From contig OZ024743.1 of NCBI GenBank assembly GCA_964016885.1, forward strand, positions 170,759,833 through 170,823,832: a DNA stretch of 64,000 bases, given 5' to 3'. Shown here piece after piece: positions 1 through 10,027 of the stretch. The position numbers and the translations under genes are program-made. Under the pieces are notes generated by a model. It was not told the origin of the DNA and did no database searches. It saw only the letters and a program-made list of their open reading frames with translations. Within the stretch, counting starts at the first letter, position 1; every line of letters begins with the position of its first letter. The DNA comes from Eledone cirrhosa (taxonomy: Eukaryota; Mollusca; Cephalopoda; Octopoda; Eledonidae).

Positions 1-275
1 ACCCAGCATGGATGTGTTGAGGGAGAAACTGTGTCTGAGAGGGATAGAATGTAGTGTGCGAGAGATGAGACTGCGGTGGGATGACTGATGGGTGAAGGAA
101 GACGTGGTAGAGGTAGACCACGAAAAACATGGGTGGAGGTGGTGAGAACAAACCTCAGATCGCTGAAGCTCACGGCAGAGATAAAGAAGGACCGTGACAA
201 GTGGAGAGATGCTGTGCTGAATAAGACCCAACCCACCCTTGCAAGCAGTGAAAAGCAGACGTAAAATGATGATGA
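1..275 (+). pseudogene. LINE-A 3' end (C-terminal coding remnant and 3' UTR)
   Basis: Translation in the first frame gives MDVLREKLCLRGIECSVREM, matching the C-terminal segment seen in the other LINE-A copies of this window (for example SINELSEKLGIRGIRCCLLE in the copy at 32873). It continues into the basic GRGRPRKTW-like stretch and then a short 3' UTR that ends in (ATG)n near 260-275. The piece enters from the window edge, so its 5' extent is unknown. Several stops break the frame. The family is a non-LTR retrotransposon with APE-type endonuclease and reverse transcriptase; its exact clade is uncertain to me. Confidence 0.7.
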
Positions 276-300
276 TGATATAATCATCATCAACATCACT
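262..300. repeat. (ATG)n/(CAT)n tail-to-tail junction of two LINE-A copies
   Basis: The (ATG)n tail of the plus-strand LINE-A fragment runs directly into ATCATCATCA-type sequence, which is the tail of a minus-strand LINE-A copy. The result is a small palindromic junction. Confidence 0.7.
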
Positions 301-1540
301 GTTTAATGTTAATTTTTCGATGTTAGCATGGGTTAGATGAGTTGCCCCATTGTGAGACAAGCCAGGCCAGATGACCATGTTTTGCTCATACAGAACTGGT
401 TAGGGTTTGGATTCTACGGCTAGATGTCCTTCCTAACACCAACCATATTTACAGTGTGTGGTGCGTGCTTTTTTGCCGTGACACCTAAACGACCACTTTA
501 AAGTGGACGTGGGTGATGGGCGAAGTGTTCAGGTGTTGGTGGAGAGTTCTGATGTGTGTGGAATGACATGGGAGGTGCAAGAGAGGGAGGGGTGTGGATG
601 AAGGGAGAGGTGTTATGATATGGAGGTGTATGGAAAGGAGAGGGGAAGGTAGTGAATACAAGATGTATGCTTCAACCCATATATATGGCAAGGTGCGTCT
701 TCTGTATTACTGCATAATGTCAGAGATCTCGATTCTGTCTCATTGCCTTTGAGAGGTGTAGTTGTGCAAGTTTAGCTTTTATCACCTCATCCCAAATCTT
801 CCTAGACCATAGCTTCCATCAGCTTTAAGCCCCCTGCACCCTTTTATACAGCTGTCATGCCAATGCATTCTCCTGTCCTGCACAATGCATCTGATTCCTA
901 TTATGCCCAGTTTCTCTCTCAGTTCATTTATGCTTTACACATCCATCGAAGCATGGCAGCTTCATTTCTTTCCAATCTACATAGGTCCTATACACAGTGC
1001 CCAGGTCTTACTGCCATGCCATATTGCTGCTGTTCATATACATGCATCATACAATCTGCCTTTCATTTTGAGGAAAAAAACTTTTGTGGTTCTCACTCTG
1101 GCTAAAGTACTTTCAAAACACTGACCTCCACTGTTAATTTGGTTGCCTAGGTAACGGAAACTATCAACTACTTCTACAGAGCCCTCTGCACATTTAAAGA
1201 AGTTAGTATTCTGTTGGCTGTTGCTTCTTACTGCTCCTGTGCAAAGACCACATATAAAACTTGCATTCTTTCCTTGCCTACCTGAAACTTCACTACATCG
1301 CTTGTTTGCATTTAAAGCATAGGATGAAATTTCTACCTACTCCTTTCTTGCACACTGAGCAAGTCCATTTCCCTGAGTGAATCTGGGCCCTGTTATCCTT
1401 TGTACATACTAGGACTTTGGTCTTTACCAAGTCGACTTGCATTCTAGGCCTTGATTCCAGGTTTGGAATTTCTTTTCTAGATCTGCCATAGATTCAGCTA
1501 TATGGGTTAGATCATCTGCATAAAGAAGCTCCAATACTAG
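301..1540 (-). pseudogene. LINE-A reverse transcriptase fragment, 3' half and 3' UTR (minus strand)
   Basis: Read on the minus strand, the sequence from about 1540 downwards encodes a degenerate ELLYADDLT-type reverse transcriptase active-site box. The ESMADLEKKFQTW-like segment, a cysteine-rich 'GKW.CSVC.KGVGRN.ILC' motif and the C-terminal region follow, as in the better preserved copy at 32873-34830. The 3' UTR reaches the CAT tail near 300. Frames are broken throughout. The copy is 5'-truncated inside the RT domain, as expected of incomplete target-primed reverse transcription. Confidence 0.7.
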
Positions 1541-1569
1541 TGATCAGAAACGTTTCAAGGAAATCTGTA

Positions 1570-2472
1570 TCTATATAAAATTAAGCATGTGTGTGTGTGT
1601 GTCTGTGTATTACCTATAAGGGCCTACATCTTACGACCGATTTTCATGAAACTTTACAGGCTCATAGATTAGTCATCGGGGAGTGTTTTCTATATATCAG
1701 AGTATCGTCTTTTTATTCTGGGGTCATTCTGCAGATAAAAATCAATAGGAGGGTCACCTTTTTTTAGGTATTGAAAAATAAGATTTTTGGCTCTAGCTCC
1801 CACATTTTGCCACCGATTTCGTTCAAATTTTAAAGCAAAATAAAATTTATCATTGCACATCCTGTAATGGCTTTATATTTTGCATTTGTTGTTCAGGGAC
1901 GGCGTGGCAGCCGCTTAAATATTAAAAAATACCACTTTTTCGGCTCTAGCTCCTACATTAATGAACCTACTTTGTTCAAATTTTACACTACGCTAGATCT
2001 GATTATTTCACATCTTAAAGTGGCTTTACATTTTGGATCTTTTGTTCAGGAACGGTGTGGCAGCCACTTAAATATTCGAAAATACCACCTTTTCGCTCAA
2101 ATTTCCACCTTTTCGCCTCTAACTCCCACATTTTCAACCGATTTCGTTCAAATTCGAAACTTCGGCTCCACCTCACACATAAATCAATTTATTTGGTTCA
2201 ACTTTTATACTACGATAGAACCTATCATTGCACATCTTATAGTAGCTTTATACTTTGCATTTTTTGTTCAGGGACAGCATGGCAGCCAGTTAACTCTTCA
2301 AAATACGATTTTTTCTACCTCCCACATATTCCATACGATTTCACTCAACATTTCGCCATTTGCTACACCTTACGACCGATTTTCAAGAAACTCGCAGTCG
2401 CTAAGATCAACACCTTTTCATCAAAGCAGATATTATTTTACCTACCCAGGCAACGCTGGGTACTGCTACTAG
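1570..2472 (+). mobile_element. Non-autonomous Helitron
   Basis: Helitrons insert between A and T, begin with TC, and end in CTRR preceded by a short hairpin. All of this is visible. A TCTATATAAAA start follows an A at 1569. Near the end a 6-bp stem (ACCCAG at 2444-2449, CTGGGT at 2456-2461) lies 7 nt before CTAG (2469-2472), which is followed by T at 2473. Inside is an AT-rich body with three related sub-blocks around 1860-1930, 2020-2090 and 2220-2300, each with a variant of 'ttgttcagggacggc.tggcagcc'. It has no transposase, so it would depend on a Rep/helicase supplied in trans. Open frames inside it are not credible genes. Confidence 0.8.
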
Positions 2473-2490
2473 TTAATAAAAAAGCTGAAT

Positions 2491-3659
2491 TTGTCACTTG
2501 TACAAATCACTTCTGTTACGTTTTTTGGATGTGTGGAAAATTTGTTTGTATTTTTTCTTCATCAGCCATCACTGGGATGTTCTAACTTCAGTCACTGGTC
2601 AAAGTATCAAGTACATAATAGAAAGTTGGTGGAATGTGAGGGGGAAGCTTTAAGTGTTGTAAAGAAACATTTCTCAGAAATCTTAAGTGTCTTAGAAAAG
2701 TTAACTGGTGAAGAAGAAAATACAGCTACAAGGGCAGATGTTGGGGTTCTACTTGGTGCATTGCAATAATTTTCCTTTTGTGCTTTGTTGGACTGTGGAG
2801 ATCTGTCCTTCTAGAAATTAATGACATACAGACTTGCCTCCAAACCAAAGGGTTGATCATACAACAATGTGATATAAAATTCAGGGCATTAGAAACATTT
2901 CTAGCTGAAAACAGGGACAAGCCAGTGAGTAATGGAGTTAACTATGTGAAAGAAATTTTCATGGGGTATCAGTGGCGACCCCAAAAAAATTAAAACAAAT
3001 GTTTGGTGAAGGATTATGAGATGTTGAATTGAAGAGAGAAATGTTTTCTTTGCTAAAAGAGTAATCCAAGATTTCAACAGCTTCATGAACTTGCTGAGAA
3101 ACATGTCTTCCTTACCCTGTTGAATCATTTGGATGATAAATATAAGTGTCAAATAGATCATGATCATGACAAATTTGATAAAAAGTAGTTCCTAGTTAAG
3201 AGAAAAAGACTTCAGTATTTTATTGCTGTTGCTGCTATTAAGGAGCGTAAAACATGGAAAGAAAGTCCCCTTAAACTTTTGCTGTTTATTCAAAAGTATA
3301 ACCTTAGCAACTTGATTCCAAATATAGTAATAGTGCTGTGGATTTTTCTCACAATTGCTGTTAGTGTTGTTACATGTGAGAGGAGTTTTTCAAAACTAAA
3401 ACTAATCAAGAGTTATTTAAGATCTATTATGAGCGCCTTGCGGCTGAGGAATCTTACCATACTGTCTATAGAACGACAATTGACAGATGAAATAGTTCTT
3501 GACAATGACATTGAAGAATTTGCCAACAAAAAAAGCAAGAAAAGTTACTTTGTAGTAAGTTATAGGTTTCATTTCAAAAATAAAGATGGTCATTTTTGCT
3601 TTATGTTACTTATAAAATTGGAGTTTGTTTGGTGTGTATTTAAAACATACTATATTTGA
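2491..3659 (+). pseudogene. hAT transposase fragment (ZMYM1-like group)
   Basis: Three broken plus-strand blocks read as parts of one hAT-superfamily transposase. The first (2491-2769) carries ...EALSVVKKHFSEILSVLEKL. The second (2778-2993) carries VLLEINDIQTCLQTKGLIIQ. The third (3279-3659) carries the C-terminal dimerisation segment TIAVSVVTCERSFSKLKLIK followed by YLRSIMSALRLRNLTILSIE, the signature of the hAT dimerisation domain. The arrangement resembles hAT-derived genes annotated as zinc finger MYM-type protein 1-like. The N-terminal zinc fingers and DDE core are missing and the blocks lie in different frames, so it is inactive. No terminal inverted repeats or 8-bp duplication were recognised. 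Confidence 0.75.
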
Positions 3660-4441
3660 GTAGTAATATTATAATTGTACACAGACTAGTTTCATCATAA
3701 TTCTTATCAATATCTGTTACTTTTCTTTGCTATCATCGATAGGTTGAACTGGTCTACAATAGTACTATCTTCATACATCACTTCATACAATACTGAAAGA
3801 CCCATGTCTGATGAGTCTCCATAAACAATTGACGAAAGAAAATGTGCCGATTATCAGACCAAATTAAGAAAACAATGCTTCTATTGGTCTTTCCATTGCT
3901 GATACTATCTGTTAGCCAAAACATACGGCAGAAGAAAGGAGCCAATCATCAGATCAGACCAAAGAAATGTTTCCATTAGTTTTTTTTGTTGAGGATACTA
4001 TTTGCAGAATGTAACTCCTAGCAGAATGAGCAACGTGAAATGAAGTATTTTGCTCAAAAACATTGCTTAGTCAGGGAATCAAACCTTATGATCATGAGTT
4101 CAACACCCTTATCGTTATTAAAAATAAATTATCAAAATACAAAATACAATCGCAAACAAGTGTACAACAAGGATAAACAAATCTATAAAGGCGAAGAATC
4201 ACCATCGTTTAACCTTTTTATTACCATATTACTAATGAAATGAACTACTTATGTTTCAATTAATTTAGAAAATCATCAACAGTTTGGAGGAATTTAATAA
4301 AATAATTAACTTTTTCATTAAGCTAATGTCTGGAACATTACTTTACAAAAATTTATTTTAAAAAAATTTGGTAGAAAGTTATATGGGAAGTTTTAATCCA
4401 TAAAATCAGGGTAGTATGGTATCAAAAAGGATAATACTTAC
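3660..4441. other. Intergenic AT-rich sequence with an imperfect ~110-bp duplication
   Basis: I see no credible gene. Between about 3800 and 3995 two related blocks share 'atcag..cagaccaaa' and 'ctttccatt..tg.tgatactat', suggesting an old tandem duplication. The rest is AT-rich and unique in this window. Confidence 0.45.
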
Positions 4442-4515
4442 TTCATCTGCTTCTCTTGTTCTATTTCTGCACTAATTCTGTCCAATTCAAATTCACTGAC
4501 AATATCCATCGCCAT
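4442..4515 (-). CDS. Candidate first coding exon of an unidentified host gene
   Basis: On the minus strand an ATG at 4515-4513 sits in a good Kozak context (A at -3, G at +4). It opens a short frame reading MAMDIVSEFELDRISAEIEQ then EKQM, rich in acidic and polar residues like the start of a coiled coil. The frame meets a textbook splice donor, AA|GTAAGTAT, at 4441. It contains 24 codons plus two bases and has no stop. None of the transposon families here explains it. I do not recognise the protein, and no second exon is identifiable: the downstream side (4441 to 1) holds only transposon debris. The gene, if real, could continue before the window. An ordinary AT-rich chance frame is the alternative. 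Confidence 0.35.
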
Positions 4516-5534
4516 GATTGTTGTTATAGCTAGTTGCCAGGTGACAGTTAAAAATTAAGATTGTTGTGTGTGAAATAGCAGTGCGATTAGGTGGTGGGTA
4601 TGACGGAATGATGGAATGTCTGACCTGTATTCATTTAAATCAGGTAGTCTACTGTAACAGACTAACTGAACAGAAGAATAAACAATTCAATGAGATATCA
4701 TTTTGCTTCTATTGTTTGTTTGCGTGTATATGTGTGTGGGAGTGAACGCATGTTTGTGTGCGTGTGAATATATTATATATGTGTGTGTATTAATATCTTT
4801 GTATATATACTTATTTAGTTATGTAATATATATATATACTTATTTAGTTATGTAATAAACATCATAAGGCAATTATTTCATTTACCAGTGGTTTCTTAAA
4901 AGCAAAAAAATTTTGCTTTCGATCATCAGAATGAAAAAATCCTGGCGTATTTTGGATTTCATATATACTTATTTATATAAATGTACTGATTTTCCGAAGG
5001 CTGTGACCACCAGGACACTGACCTATGACCTCAGAGACATAACGTTTGCCTGTGGAAGGATCACGGCGCCAAAGTGTTTTCACATGTAGACGCACGTCCT
5101 TTACCATAGTGTTGTGTCCCTAAACGAAGTTTATTTCCTTTAATAGTTACAATGTAATTTGTCTGCAGTATGTTTACAATGAGATATGATTAGCACCAAA
5201 TCATCGTTATAAAGGATAGCAACAATTTGCCTATTTTCTCATCACGTAAACATTTCGGCTAATGCTAGATTTTGCCGTCACAAACACCTTCTGCTTTGAC
5301 TAAGCCTTGCACTTTTTAAAGGGATTTATCCCAACGATATAGAAGTGGCCGCCCCACACACAGATTGAACAATTTTAACATTGAACATAATCAAGTGTAT
5401 CTTTTGTGAAGTGAAGTAAAGTTATTTATCAATTTATTAAACTAATATTTTCACACTTGTGTTTACTTTTTCTCTGAATTTACCACAACAAATAGATTTC
5501 ACTGCATATATATACACACACACACACACACTCA
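4516..5534. other. Non-coding region with microsatellites and a short tandem duplication
   Basis: A (TG/TA)-rich tract covers roughly 4715-4800. A tandem duplication of 'tatatacttatttagttatg' sits at about 4803-4858. There is an inverted 'agcaaaaaaattttgct' at about 4902-4918, and an (AC)n tract at about 5512-5535. I see no gene. Confidence 0.6.
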
Positions 5535-5660
5535 CACATGTACATTTAACAGCTGATTGCAGCTGCATTACTGCAATTCGCCAGATTCATTGAGTGAGCT
5601 AGATGCTGGCCGGAAGACGCAGAATTTATACCAGCAATCTTCGTTACTTTTATTATATTA
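5535..5660 (+). repeat. Repeat A, first copy
   Basis: This block includes 'cagattcattgagtgagcta' and 'aatttataccagcaatcttc'. It recurs in direct orientation at about 7130-7215 and inverted at about 13535-13620. It lies outside the Helitron region. Confidence 0.65.
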
Positions 5661-5827
5661 TACTTCCAGCTGCGCTGATTTGAAACTCCTGTCTAATGTT
5701 AGACATTTCAATATTTCTTGTTTATGTTTCCTAAAATTAAATTTTGAGTATTGAATGTCTACTTTGTATCACAAATCAGATTTTATTAGCTTGTATATGT
5801 GTATATATGCATGAACCTCGTTATGAA

Positions 5828-5932
5828 TCACGCCGAGGTTAACTTTGCCTTTCATCCTTACGGGGTCGATAAAATAAAGTACCAGTAATGTACTGAAATA
5901 ATTGCTGGCCTTGTGCCAATAGTAGAAACAGT
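5828..5932 (+). mobile_element. tRNA-derived cephalopod/mollusc SINE, partial
   Basis: The central and 3' body of a SINE I associate with cephalopods is clear: 'cgccgaggttaactttgcct', 'tacggggtcgataaaataaa', 'attgctggccttgtgcca' and 'tagaaac' in order. The tRNA-like head with A and B boxes is missing or degraded, so this is 5'-truncated. A second copy lies at 46464-46562. Such elements are mobilised by LINE machinery. Confidence 0.8.
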
Positions 5933-5944
5933 TATGTATGTATG

Positions 5945-6290
5945 CACCTATACTAGAAGCCGGTTGAGTGCTTCGTTTTGGCGCGAATTCTTTTGTTTGA
6001 ATTCAACCATCAAACCATGTGTTTTATTTAGTCTGCGAGAGAATCTTCCTCTTTTCATTAAAGGCGGAGTGAACGAATGCCGTGAACTGCTAGATAGCTT
6101 ATCTAGTAGTGATAGTAACTCACACTGCACGGACATATCGTATGCTTTGGGCAATCTGCCGAAGACGTGTAATAGCACGATTACGTAAATATCCGCTGAT
6201 TTTGCGTGATTTTCTTAACATAGCGGATGTAATATATGCATTTGTAAAGTTATATTACACAGAAACGACATTGTCCAGAAAATGAGATAT
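5945..6290 (+). repeat. Repeat B, left copy of an inverted pair
   Basis: From 'gccggttgagtgcttcgttt' to about 6290 this block is homologous to the reverse complement of about 13690-14005, by eye roughly 75-80 % identical. Short frames on both strands are by-products of the repeat, not genes. Confidence 0.65.
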
Positions 6291-7079
6291 ATATATATAT
6301 ATTTTTTTAAATTAAAGATGATGGTTTTTATAAGTGTCTTGATCAATGAAAATGTCTAATGTGTAACGGAATATATGTGTCGTTGTAACGACAAGTGGAT
6401 GGATGGATGTAACTGTTGGTATGGTGGTTTCGGTGTAAATAAAAATACCTGTTACAAAGTTTATTTTATTACAGCAATGTTCAATTTGAATATTAAATGA
6501 TAAAATAATTGACACAAAATATTCATACAATAATTTGGTGGCTCTTCGAGCCACGTAAATTCAAATATCACAGAATACGATTATAATATGTGTAAACAGA
6601 AATGAATGGTGCGTGTACAAATGTTGGACTCACTATGAATTGCGTGTGTGCGGCGTATCAGTATATTTACTTATTTGTATTGCAGGAGTCAGCGATCAGC
6701 CAGGAAGGTGAGAATAAGTGGTAGACTGGTTTTTCGTGACGAGAGCTTGTAAATGAGACTCGTCTTGTCTATATCCACTGCTTTTCTGTTTTAGGCGTAA
6801 ATAATCCCTCTATTTATAAAAGTTGAAGTTAGAAGGATAGATATATCCTCTGAACTTTGGTTAGTCTCCCAAGGGATTAGTTTGCCAAGCGTAAACAAGT
6901 CAGAAAGATGGATATATCCTCTGACCTATTTTCTGTCAGGCGTAAACACCTCTGACCTGTGTTTAGCCTCTCCCAAGGGTTAGTCTTTTGAGCGTAAACA
7001 AGTTACCACGGCTTGTCCCAGAGGCGGGAAAGCTCAGATTCGGTTTCGAATCTTCGCCGCCGTTATAAATATCCTCTAG
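6291..7079. other. Insertion splitting repeats B and A; contains short internal repeats
   Basis: In the right-hand copy, repeats B and A are adjacent, whereas here about 790 bp separate them. The insert starts with (AT)n. Between about 6790 and 7010 it contains several variants of 'gcgtaaacaagt' and 'cctctgacct..tttag.ctcccaaggg.ttagt'. I see no gene and cannot name the element. Confidence 0.5.
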
Positions 7080-7221
7080 ATTGGTTTTGTATCTCTACCT
7101 AAACACAACAAACGTATCTACTGTTAACTAAATATGTGCACTCTGAACAGCTGATTGACAAATTCATTGACTGAGCTAGACGCTGAATTTATACCAGCGA
7201 TCTTCTTAATTTTTATAATAT
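7080..7221 (+). repeat. Repeat A, left copy beside the Helitron
   Basis: Homologous to the reverse complement of about 13530-13680: 'tgcactctgaacagctgatt' and 'tgactgagctagacgctgaa' match. Together with repeat B it forms an inverted pair around the Helitron and the fold-back element. Confidence 0.65.
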
Positions 7222-7321
7222 ACTAGACCACCTCTGACCCGTTGGCTCATGTTCACTTAAAAATAATTTTTAAATAATTAAAATATACACAAAATGTATA
7301 TAATGTAAAATGACATTGGAA

Positions 7322-7465
7322 AGCCAATATATATATACGTGTATGTGTGTGTGTGTATGTACGTGTATATATATATGTGTGTTTGTGTGTGTGGGTGTCT
7401 GTCGCCTATATACACTGGTCACAGACACACACTCACACACACACACACACACACACACATACATC
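7322..7465. repeat. (TG)n, (TA)n and (CA)n microsatellites
   Basis: Alternating TG, TA and finally CA runs. The minus-strand frame here encodes only simple-sequence protein and is not a gene. Confidence 0.85.
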
Positions 7466-8041
7466 TTGTCCTAACACAAGTTATAAGATACATATAACTT
7501 AATATTCAGTCACCAAATTCAAGCTAGATACAGTAATGCTGTATTTGATTCTTTGAAGTCACCTGTCATAATTTCATTCAACAACACCACCAGCTCTCTC
7601 CCTCTCTCTCTCACAACCACTATCTGCGTTGGTATTCACATTTCAATGGTACTTTACTTTCAAAGTATTTTCCCATTATGCGCTGATTTGGCTATTTATA
7701 AAGGTATCCGAAAAAACCCCGCGTATCTCGGGAACCCGTGGTCCGATTTACGCGAAACTTGTCTTTTCACTGTATTATTCACAAGTATTTTCACAAAGAA
7801 AATATCAAATCATTTTTCACTAATAGCTATCCAATCACTCCACTTCAAAATTCTTTTTCTATATCCCTATGGATGCTTGACTGTTTGTTCTGAAAGATTT
7901 TTCTGCTTAAAAAGTTGCAATGTTAATGAAAAGCTGGTTTTATTTACAAAAATTTGAAAGAAATTATTTTTACTTGTTTTAGTTTTTCCTTTTCCTTTCA
8001 TTTTCTGACGTCGGAATCAACATTTTCTCATATTTACGCTG
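7466..8041. other. Non-coding sequence downstream of the Helitron helicase
   Basis: The region follows the helicase stop on the minus strand. On the plus strand at about 7700-7765 it has 'cgcgtatctcgggaacccg' followed by 'tggtccgatttacgcgaaac'. That is a phrase type I associate with 5' regions of other Helitrons and resembles 'cttacgaccgattttcatga' at 1631-1650. It may be a nested Helitron 5' piece in opposite orientation. The plus-strand frame here is probably not a gene. Confidence 0.4.
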
Positions 8042-10027
8042 TTACAGTTTGTTCAAAAGAATGCTTTTGATGACAACATTCTTAGTTGACTGGGTATCCT
8101 TCAGAAACACTCTGACATTTTCTTTCCGTTTTCCGCGGCTAAGGGCTACATACAGTTGACCGTGTTGGAATACAGGTCGTTCCAGATAAACCAAGACGTT
8201 TTCCATAGTTTGTCCTTGTGCTTTATGAATAGTCATAGCGAAGCACGATTGAACTGGGAATTGGCTTCACTGCAAAGGGATATCCTCACCTTCGGATAGA
8301 TTAATTCTTATTCTAGGTATCATAACGATCTCATTTCTGAAAGCAGCAGTGTTGATTCTTGCTACTATGAGATTGTCGTGTAGTTCTTCCATGATTATGC
8401 GCGTTCTATTACAAAGCCTTGGAGGATTCAAGTTTCTCATAAGAATTATTGGCGATCCTTTTTTCAATTTCAGGTTATGTGGTGGCAGTCCTGATAGTTC
8501 AACCGAATCAAGGAATTCAGTCGGGAAATGAGTGGCATTGGCACCATCACTCACAGAATTATAGGATCGGTACTCTTTTATGGTTCCAGGGAAGCGTCTG
8601 ATACAGGTGGAATTGATGCTTCTCATCATTTCATTGAAAGGTACTAAGATGCAATTGTTCGGAAACACTTCATCTGGATTGTCGAATGAGGAGTAGATGA
8701 AATCAATACATTCTTCCTCAGATGTTGCTTGGAGAACCATTTCTTTTGGCAAAATAATTTCCTCATTTTCAGTTTTTTTTATCTTATCTTCTCCAATATC
8801 CAATAGGAACTGTGAATAGTCTCCTGCTCCCCCGCCCAATCACATGTTTGTCTTCAACTGAAATCTTTTGAAGCTTCGCCATAAGTAGGATTTTTTAATG
8901 CAGGCGTTTTCCACGTCCGCTTCATTTCCCCTTTTCACTACCGGAAGAAGCTGGCGGAAATCGCCACAGCAAATTGTCAAAATTCCACCGAATGCTTCAT
9001 TGTTGTCGCATATGTCACGCAGAGTGAGGTCAACAGCTTCGAAGCTTTCCCTCCGAATCATAGGATACTCATCCCAAACAATCAGCCTTGTATGCTGGAA
9101 GAGGTTTGCCGTCTTTGAGTTTTTATCAATGTTGCACAGACCATTTTCTTTCACTACTATCGGTATTTTGAACTTAGAATGCTCTGTTCTTCCACCAGGC
9201 ATCAGTGTTGCGGCAATGCCAGATGACGCAACAGCAATAGCCACGTCGCCGTTTCCCCTGACTTTTGAAAGAATTAAGTTAATCAGGAATGTCTTTCCTG
9301 TTCCACCTGGAACGTCAATGAAAATCAATGCAGATGTGTTCGTCTCTAAACTGTTCCAAACGAAGTCGTAAACGTGTTTTTGTTCACTATTCTATAGAGG
9401 CTCTGTCTCTTCTACAAATCGTCGCTGCTCTTCTCTGCTGTATTGCAATTCATGCAATAACTCCAAATTGCCAATATCCTGATTAGCAAAAATGTTATTT
9501 GGCCTTGGCAAGTTAAAGTCACTAAGACTTTTGCCAGGTCGTTTGTCTTCGAAATACAGAAGACATTGATCACAATGTCTCTCGCTAATCAAAAGGTTAG
9601 AGTTTCTGGTAGCCCTTTTTTCTATTTGAAGGTAATCCTCAGACATCGAATGCTTAAATCGAGCCCATAAAGCACTGGAATTGTCAATTTTCGTATTTGT
9701 GAGGAGCACGATGAATAGATCTCTCATGGCTTTGGGAAGCCTTATTCGTTCAGCATCTTCCAGAGTCTGCTGCCAATGATCATCCGATTGAAGCAAACCT
9801 TTCTCTCTGCAGACGTCTTTGAATAATGGCAGGAGTTCTCCATCACACATTTTCAAAGAGTTGAAGAATACTGGCCCTTTGACGTGATGCAGAAAGAGTC
9901 TTAAATAATACAGGTCACCACTGCGTGGAGAAACAGTGAATCATCGTCCCAAAACGTTCGCCTCAAAAATCCCTGGATGCTGCTCAACTGTTTTCCCCAC
10001 CTTTCTCCTTTCCCATCTCTTATTACT
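8042..10027 (-). pseudogene. Helitron PIF1-family helicase region
   Basis: Helitron helicases unwind DNA during rolling-circle transposition. Visible motifs on the minus strand: Walker A VPGGTGKTF (about 9315), Walker B-like IVWDEYPM, CCGDFRQLLPV (Q-loop/motif III region), KLKKGSPIILMRNL, and the C-terminal TIHKAQGQT and GQLYVALSRG boxes. The upstream part carries the spacer typical of Helitrons (GLLQSDDHWQQTLEDAERIR). The frame is cut by stops at 9394-9392 (TAG), 8842-8840 (TGA after LKTNM) and 8269-8267 (TGA before SQFPVQ), all in the same frame, and by others further upstream. Two of the TGAs stand where the family has arginine, consistent with CGA to TGA decay. Residue spacing is otherwise normal, so decay seems mostly point mutation. 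Confidence 0.85.

Noticed and set aside
485..1124. Short frames on both strands (68-82 codons)
   Set aside because: They are antisense or out-of-frame readings of the minus-strand LINE-A copy and its 3' UTR.
1867..2585. 201- and 176-codon overlapping plus-strand frames
   Set aside because: They lie inside the non-autonomous Helitron, have no domain, and cross its hairpin end.
3808..3846. CTGATGA-GTC...GAC-GAAA, a hammerhead-like core with a 3-bp stem II
   Set aside because: The core and stem II look right, but no stem III or stem I partner fits upstream or downstream with a U before the cleavage base, so a full ribozyme cannot be drawn.
4890..4935. Minus-strand CTGATGATCGAAAGC with a 7-bp AGCAAAA/TTTTGCT hairpin
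   Set aside because: No stem II (only two bases between the core halves) and no stem I pairing.
7270..7464. Val/Cys-rich minus-strand frame
   Set aside because: It is a translation of CA/TG/TA microsatellites.
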